This document shows, in pieces, positions 9,801 to 18,800 of a stretch of DNA of 64,000 nucleotides (its first letter is position 1; every line of letters begins with the position of its first letter). Source of the stretch: Planctomycetaceae bacterium (lineage in GTDB: Bacteria; Planctomycetota; Planctomycetia; Planctomycetales; Planctomycetaceae); contig JAKFVC010000064.1 of the NCBI GenBank assembly GCA_021732415.1, positions 1 to 64,000 of the forward strand, given 5' to 3'. The position numbers and the translations under genes are program-made. The notes under the pieces were generated by a model. The model was given only the letters and a program-made list of their open reading frames with translations, was not told where the DNA came from and made no database searches.

Positions 9801-12800
9801 TCGACCCCAAAATTCGTCGCGACAGTCGGCGTCAGCACATCTCGCCGGCCATTGGTCTGCACGAAGCCGTTGAATGCCGTCTCACCATCACCAGCCTGTT
9901 GATAGATCGCATTGGCCGAGAAACCGGTACTCGCGGTCACATCATGAGCATCAACAATATTCATGACACCCAACCGACCCGCAGCACCCGAGGCACCACC
10001 CACCTGGCCAATAAACTGGATATTCCCGGTGCCGGTTTCCAATGTCAGATCGTTACCACGGTAGGCGGCCGCCGTATCACCCGAAGGATTACTTCGCAGG
10101 GTGCTGTTGAAGATCACATTCCCGCCACCAGTCGTCGCCGCCGCATTGGCCGCCAGCGGAATCCCGGTGAAGGGCGTCGTCCAGTTGGCATCGGTCGACA
10201 TGGTCGTCGGCGTGACCAGCGAGGCACCATCCAGCGTCACCCCACCCAGGAAGGTGATGTTGTCGTCCGTCGTTCGCAGCTCCACATCTGCCACCGTTAC
10301 CACACCGGTCCCGATCTGTTCGATCTTACCGCGGGAGAAAATGTTGGCGTTGATATCGAGCAGAGTCGTAACGTCAAACGTAACGAATCCCAACTCGTCA
10401 TTGGTCTCGATCGGCAGATTGGTGACCACCGTCGGAGCAGTCAGTTGCAAACTCTGCACCCAGACTCCGCTCGAGCCCGTCGCCGGGAACGTCAGGTAAG
10501 AATTGGCCACCGTCCCGACAGTCAACGTCGTCGAATTGGTGATATTCACGCTACGTTGTGAGTAGGCTTCCAGATTGCCAATCGTATTGGACGAGTGCGG
10601 CAGATAGTACGTGGGGAAGGCGGTGAAGGTCGGAGGGGGCGCCCCGTTGAACAAATCGATCAGCTCGAGCCCACCTGCATGGACTGCATTGGTCTGGGTC
10701 AGATTGCCACCCATGATCATCGTCAAATTATTCGTGACGTTCACCGCATTCGTTGTGGTGTCGGCGGTGAAATCGACAATCTGGAAGTTGACGTCATCGC
10801 GGTCCTTGAACACACCATCGCCACCCGTCAATAAGATGGCCAGATTATCGACATCGTTCCCGGCGGAACCAGCGACGGCGTTCACGTTATGCAGATCGAT
10901 TCCGGTGCCAGCTTCCAACGCCACGTTGGTCTCAGTAATCGTCCCCAGACCACCGGAACCATTCGCTCCCGTGTCAGTGATATCGGCACTCGTAATCAGG
11001 TGCAGAACTGTCTGCGTCCCCCCTCCCGCGGGAGTCAAATTGATGTTCATCGCAGTCACCGAAATCGTCCCGGCTCCCGCGGCGGTATTCACTCCACTCA
11101 ATCCATTCCGCCCGATCCGCACGACCTCGGCCTGATTGATCCGGTTTAACTCGGCATTGGTCAAAGTCAGACGCGCACCGCCCAACGTGCCACCAACATC
11201 AATCTGACGCCCCGCCGTTCGGTTGCGCAACCAGACGATCCCTGAACCGTTATTGGCGACCGTTTCCTTGGCATCGATCACCGCGGTCGCAGTATTGATG
11301 ACCATGTCTTCGGCATCGATCGTAATATTGCCCTCGGTCGTCAACGAGATCGTCCCATTGAGGGTCATCGTATCTTCGACCTGAACATTGATCGGTCCGC
11401 CAGCGTCAGCCACAATGTTACCGTCAATCTGCAGATCATTGACTGCCGACCCGAGTCCGGTAATCGTCTTGACCAGGACCGCGATCGTCGTCGCCGCAGT
11501 CACTTCAGTCGCCGCGGTCGTGTTGTCGATCTGCACACCAGCCCCTGCAGCCAGAGTAGTCGGCGCGACATACGCTGCACCACCATTGGGCGTATTGTTA
11601 ATCTGCGAACCGGCAATCACCAACGAACCGCCACCTTCGGTTCCCGTGTTCACATCGATCGACCCCTGATCGCGAATCCAGACACCGCCCACACCGTTGC
11701 CCGGTGCCAGATCAGCCGTCGTACCGGCGATGATCGTCGGCGCTGCGACACCTTCACCATCCGCATCCAGGATGAAATTGCCGTTGTTCACCGTCACCGA
11801 GCGATTAATAAAGATATCGCGATCTGGCCGGTAGGTGACCGTACCACCGGTCATGTTATGAGTGGTCACATTATCAATGACGATGTCCGGCACCGCCGCG
11901 CCACCTTCCAGGTCGATATCACCCGAACCCACGTTGGTGTTACCGGCTCCGCTGAACACCACGCCGCCGCCCAAGGTCAGGTTGCCGAACGTACCAGCAT
12001 TGGTATCGATGATCTGAGTGACCGTGAGCAGCCCCGTGAACGGCGCAACCTGGCCAGCTCGGAGGAACACATCACCGCCGGCGGGCGCCACACTGACCGG
12101 ATTCCCCACTGTGATGCCGGTCGCGGTCGTCGTGCTGCCCCCGGCAGTGACCGACGAAATTCCCACCGTCAGGGCGTCAGCATCGAAGTAGGTGATCGCG
12201 CCATTCGTCAGGTTCGCCGCAATGATGGCCACATTGTTCGTGGCGTTAGGCAGGTTGAAGACGTTCGTGTTGATCGCAGCGCCGGTCCCTCGCAGCAGCA
12301 GGTTATTGGCGAGAATGTTGGCTGCTCCAGCCTGTGTCGCGCCCGTGGTCGCGACAAGATCAAGACTGCCACCGCTACCGCCCCCACCGCCGTTACTCAG
12401 ATTAATCGTATTGTTGATCGTGATCGAACCAGTGGTCGCGACGATCCGCACATCATCGTTCGACGTCGAGATGCCCACTGTATTGACCGGGCCGATGCTG
12501 GTGGTCTGGATCGTGACGGTCCCCACAATCAACGAGCCCGCATTCACATAGGCAATCGTGTTCGCAGAATTGGCGGCCAACGTCGTGACCGAATTCGTAA
12601 CGAGCGTCAACGTGAACGGCCCCTGATCGGTCAGCGCCAGGCCGGTGGCCGTAATCGCAGCAGTCTGAGTTGTCGCCGCAGAGGCTTCCAGACGCAGGTC
12701 ACCCGCGCCCGTGTTGATCGCGTTGCTGATCGTCAGTGTGCCACCTGCGCCGTTGGTCTCCAGGTAGACGTCGTTTCCACCCGATGTAATACCCGTCGCA

Positions 12801-15800
12801 CCGGTGAAGCCGTTGGTACCACCGGCTGCTACGGCGCCCACCACCAGATCGTCTGAGTCGATGAAGTCGATCGTGCCGTTGGTCGCGTTGACGGAGATCG
12901 TGTTGACGTCACTTTGAGCGGCCGCCAGTCCGACGTTGCGCGTCGCGAGGATCCCCAGTTCATCTGCGGTGATGACACCCGCCGCATTTTGAGTAATCGA
13001 GGACACACCGTTGTCGCCCGCCACGATCCGCACATCGGCCGTACCGACAGTGATCACCTGGTTGACAACCAGATTGGTCCCGGTTCGCAAGTTGACATTG
13101 TCGTTCGTCGTGGTGATCCCGCTGGTGGCGAGGAAGTTGCCGCTCGCGGTGACGGTACTGATGGTGAGATCGTCAACGTCACGGAATTCGACGACGTCAG
13201 TCGTGTTGACGGCGAGACTGTTGACATCGTTGGCGGCGGATGTGCTGAGTGTCACCACCCCACCCGCTCGAATACCCAGCTCATCACCCACGACATTGCC
13301 GGCAGCGGCCTGAGTGACCGTGGTGGCAATGACCAGACGAATGTCGCCGGTGCCTGAATTAAGCACGTTGTTGATCGTCAGGGACCCGCCCGTTTGCAGC
13401 AGTATGTCATCGTTCGAAGTCGTGACGCCGACCGTGGTGACCGTTCCGATGATCAAATTGGTGGCATCACGATACACGATCGCGCCATCCGTCGCGGCAG
13501 CCAATGTCGTCACGTCATTCGTAGTACTCGTGCCAAGAGCAAACGCTCCCCCGCCAGGAGTTCCCGCACTGCTCAGTAACCGCAGATTAGTTGCCGTGAT
13601 GGTGCCGCCCACCGCCTGGGTCGCACCGGCATTCGCTTCCTGGTTCAAGTTGATCGTCACGGTCCCCGCCGCAGAGATCAACCCGTCCAATGTTTGCTGG
13701 CCGTCGTTGTCAGTATCGCCCACGCCCGAGTTCAAAGTCACGCTGCCCGTGTTCGACTGGACCGTCGACGTGCTGGTGCTCAAGACGATCCGATCACCGG
13801 CATTGAACGTCACATCGCCGGTGGTGGACTGCACCGTGACGCCGGCGTTGACGGTGATGTTGTCGAAGTTCGTCGTCGCGGTCTCGGTGGCATTGACCAC
13901 GATGCTGCCGACGCTGATGTCATTCACGGCAAACGTGACGGGACTGTTCGCAGTCAGCGTGGTGGTGGTGCCGCCGTTGTTGGACGTCAGCACTCCATCG
14001 ACTGAGTTGATCGTATAGCCGAGACCGCCAGTGGCTTCAGTAAACTGCACACTATTGGATGTCGTATTGTTGAACGCCAGATTCGTAACCAGGATCTCCA
14101 GCCCATTCGTCGAGTCAGTTCCTGCCGCTGCGATACCCGAGACCGAATTGACCGCCAGATTCGCGACCGTGATGTCCGGATTGGCGGCGTTATCGTCACT
14201 GATAGCGGCACCCGTGATCAACTTGAGCACTGTCCAGCCCGCCGGGGCAGTCACTGCACCCTGGAACGAAATGTTCCCCGATGCCGACGCATCATTGCGG
14301 CCAATTCTCAAGACGTTTCCGGCCGAAACATTGTCGAGCTCCGCGTCGTTCAGTTCGAGAGTATTCGCGGTTCCGGGATTCGCCCCCAGAACGATGACCT
14401 TGTTGAGGGTCGTGTTGCGCAACGTCACGATCTGATTCGATCCGGTGGCCTTGACCGTGCCACTCAGATCCATCTCGTCGGCGTTCACAATGATATCGTT
14501 CGTCGCCACATTGCCGGTCGTTTCGACATCAGCCGTCGCGTTGACCGTGAAGACGGCATTGTTGGCACTCAGCGTGATCGTGATGCCCGTCGTGGCACTC
14601 ACATCGATCGCGCTGGCCGTGTTGACCACCGTCACATCGCCCGTGTTGTTGAGCAGCGTGATGCTGCCCGACACGGTCGACATTCCAGCGACCGCATCGA
14701 CCGTGGTGACCGACACGGTCGCGTTGTTCGTAAAATTGATGTTTCCCGTCGTCGTCGAAATTGCCAGATTGTTGACCGTATTAGCGTTCGTATTCATCGA
14801 CACCGCCCCACCGGCGCTGATCGCCAGGCTGCCCTCGGTGATTGCACCCGCTCCCGTCTGGCTGACCGTGCTGCCGGCAATCAGATGCAGCGTGGTCGTG
14901 TTGAGGGTGTCGATTGCCGCCGACACAGTCAACGCCCCGGCTGACGCTCGTCCGATCTGGATGGTCCCGGCCGTCACGCGATCTAGTTCCGGGTCGCTCA
15001 GTTCGAGCGTCCCGTTCGCGGACGTTCCTGCCGAACCGACGTTGATTAATTGGCTCGCCGCATTCGGTTGGAGCAAGACCGTCTGAGCGCTCGCGGTGAT
15101 GGAGCCTTGAATGTCCAGGTCGTCGGCGGTGATCGTGACCCCCACCGTGGTCTGAACATCGGCAGAGGCGTTCAGATTGAAGACGGCGTCAACCCCCGAG
15201 ACCGTGGCGGTGAAGGTCGTCGCGCTAATGTCGTCGGGGTCTGACGTGTTCTGAACCGTGAGATTCCCCGCAGTGACAGTCAGCGTCACGGCCCCCGGAG
15301 CGGTCGCTCTCACGCCGCTGATCGTCCCGCTGGGGGTGACGACATCGGCCACATTCAAACTACTGGACTCGGTGAAGCTGATACTGCCGGTACCCGTCAC
15401 GATGGCCAGATTGGTAACGCTGTTGGCATTCGTCAGACTGACCGTTCCATTGGCACTGATCGCCAGGTTTCCGATCGTGAATGAGCCGGCACCGCTGACC
15501 CCGCCATTGGTCAACAAGTGCAATGTTCCGGGAGTCGTCGGGCTGAACGCCGCACCCACGGTGATGGCTCCGGAGGTCGCGGTACCAATCACCAGGCGAC
15601 TGGCGCTGATCAGATCGGCTTCGGCATCATCCACGCCAAAGTTACCCACGCCCCCCGCGAGACCAATCGTTCTGATCGGCGTAGAGGTCTGCAGCAGGAC
15701 GTCCGTCGTCGCCGTCACGGTTCCGGCCAGCGAGACATCCGACGCGGTAATAGTCACCGCACCCGCCGTCGCGTGGATCGTTCCCGCAGCGATGTTGGTG

Positions 15801-18800
15801 AGAATTCCAGTCGCGTCGCCATCCGTATCGCTGGAGATCGTAATCGCCGTACCTTGCAACGGAACATTGATCGTCGCCCCATCTTCCGCATTCAGTGTTA
15901 CCGTACCAGTCGCGGTGGTGCTGGTGCCACCCACGGTCAGCGTCGTCGTATTCCCAGCATTGTCCGTGGTCAACGTCAATGTCCCGGCAGTGTTGGTCCC
16001 GGTCAGATTCATGTCCGAATCTTCGGTGATGCTCACGGTCCCCGCGGATGTGAAAGTCAGCGTGCCAAAATTGGTGGTATCACCGACGGTGTCCCCGAGC
16101 GTGATCGAAGTACCGCTGAGAGTCGCAGCATTCGTCACCGTTAGGCTGGTGGTCGTCGCGTCGACGATGGCCGCCGAAGATGTCAAATTCAGAATGTTGG
16201 CCGTATTCGTTCCGGTCAGATCGGTCTGTGAATCTTCCGTAATTGCAACCGCACCAGTGCTGGTAAACGTCAGAGTTCCAAAGTTCGTCGTTTCACCACC
16301 AGCATCACCCAAGGTGATGGACGTACCGCTGAAGGTCGCGCCGTTCGTCACCGAGATATTGCCGCTATCGGTGATCGCCCCAGTGGACGTGATACTGGAA
16401 GTATTGCTGATTGTGGCCGCGGCAATATTGATGCCCCCGGTTTCGCTCAGCGTGACATCATTGGCACTGATGATCGTCACATTGCCCACAAAGTTATTGG
16501 CTGCATTATTGAGCGTGATGTCATTGGTCCCGGTTGCCGGAGTTCCGGTTTCGAGTGTCGTCGTCCCGGTAACGGAAATCGCACCGGAACCAGAAATCGC
16601 ACCACCCGCGGCAGCATTGGCGTTCGCCTGAACATCCAGAGCGCCCCCGACCGACGTCGCCCCATTCAGCGCGACGGCCCCACCAGCATCCACAGTGAAA
16701 CCGGCCTGTGTCGTCACCGACCCAAACGTGATCCCGTTGGTATCATCGATGCTGGCACTATTCGCGCTGACGATCGACACCGCCCCCTGGAAGTTGTTCG
16801 TCGCCTGCGTCAATGTGATCGTGCCCGCGGTCGTGGAAGTCAACGTCGTCAGACCGGCCACAGTGACCGCACCCGTTTGAGCAATCGTTTCGGCGGACAG
16901 CGTCAGGGCATCGGTAATCGTCATCCCAGCGGCATTCAGATTGATCACATCGGTGCCGGCGCCGCCATCAATAATCAGATCAGTCGTTCCATTCAGCGTC
17001 AACGAATTGACAGTAATCGTCTGATCATTTCCACCGAGGTTGATCGTAATGGACCCACCCGCTATCGGGATCGCAAAGTCAGTCTGTTCGAAGCTGGGAA
17101 CGGTAGTCGTCAATCGGGCAGAGGTTCCCGCAACCAGATTGGCCAGCGTAATGCTGCTATCGGTGGCTCCGGGCAGGGTGAAGACGATGTTGGTGGCCGT
17201 TCCGGTATTGGTAATCGGCTCCAGGCCCGTATAGGTGATGGTCCCGTAATTCGTCATCGCCACGCTGCCGTCATTGGCATTCAGGTAGGTATAGGTCACA
17301 TCCCCCTGGCTACCACCGGTGATGGTCAGGGCATCGACGTTGGCACCGGTACCGCCGTTGAAGATGATCCCCCCGGCGGGGATGATATCGCCACCGGACA
17401 AGTCGACATTCAACGTATCGAGCTCGTTGTTCGCCCCGTTGATGGTCAACGACCCGGTGATCGTGGAAAACGCCCGGCTGTCAATCAAGACTGCGTTATC
17501 GTAGAACTCGAGGTTGGTTCCGTTGAGCACAATCCGGAAGGCGTCGGTGCCCGCTCCACCGGTTGGAGCATCAAAGACGACCGCGCTTGCCGAGTCGTTG
17601 TCGGTAATCGTGACCGTCTGAGTACCGCTGGTCGTCACTTGCGAGCCAGCCCCGGAGACGAAATTCGAAAACCCGAAGTTAGCGGTCTCAGACCCTTCGT
17701 TTTTCAGATCTTCATTGATCCCCAGATTCACGACGCTCGTGCTGTTACTGGCCGTACCAATCGGGAACGAATATGACTGCGTTGAGAATGTGTAGTCAAC
17801 ACCTCCTCCAGTCGCCGTGCCACCCCCTACGGTGGAAACATCGAAGGACACAGCGCGGTCCAATGTCCCGGTATTCGGTGTTCCATTCGCTGTGATCGTC
17901 AACGTCACATTAAACGTGGTGGACGTGCCACCTTCCGAAATACTGGTACTCGGATTGGTAAAGGTGATCACCGCCGTGTCGTTATCAGTGATAGTGCCCA
18001 CACCAGTGCCATCACTGATGGTGGCCCGAGTCCCATCCACAGCGCCACCGTACAACGGGCTGGTCAGGTTCACGTTGAAGTTCTCGCTCCCCTCAACCTT
18101 GGTGTCATCACTGACCGTGACCGTAACCGTCGTGGTTGTGGCGGAACCGTTCCCAGTGATCGTAAACGTGCCACCAGAAATGGCGGTGAAATCGGTCCCC
18201 GACGTCGCCGTTCCGCTGGCCGTATTGATCGTACCGGTCAGATTTTGATCTGACGGGTTCGAACTCGTAACGGTAAACGTAAATGTTCCATTCTCATTAG
18301 CAGTCACATCACTGATGGAGATTGATGCCGTATCGTTGTTGTTGATGGTGCCTGTGCCAGCCAAAGTGCTTAAACCACCATTGAAAGTGACCGATCGGCC
18401 GCCTGCGCTCAGAGTTGACAAGATCAAGCTGAGTGTCTCGTCCAGTTCTACCTTATTATCATTTGTCGTATTGACGTTGATCGTTAACGGTGTCGTTGAT
18501 CCGGCTGCGAACAATGTCACATTGCTGGAAGTTATCGCCGTAAAGTCGCTGTCGCCCGTCGTCGCCGTACCGTCAGCAGTCGCCCGGTTCGCCGTCACAG
18601 CCACGTCCACCGGATTGTTGATCGTCACGCTAAATGCTAACGCGCCGCTTTCCGTCACGCTCGGACTGCTGATCGACACGACTGCCGAATCGTCGTTGTT
18701 GATCGTTCCCGTACCAGCCAGAGTGCTCAATCCGCCATTGAACGTGACTGATCGACTACCCGCGCCGAGCGTCGACAGAATCAAGCTGAGCGCCTCGTTC

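Noticed and set aside
7991-10561. 856-codon open frame on the plus strand, opposite the giant surface protein gene
   Set aside because: It and several others (for example 11858-12856 and 15258-16631) lie entirely inside the 4462-codon gene on the other strand. The Thr/Val/Ala/Asn codon bias of that gene leaves the opposite frames open; the products are Arg/His-rich or Val/Pro-rich with no recognisable domain.
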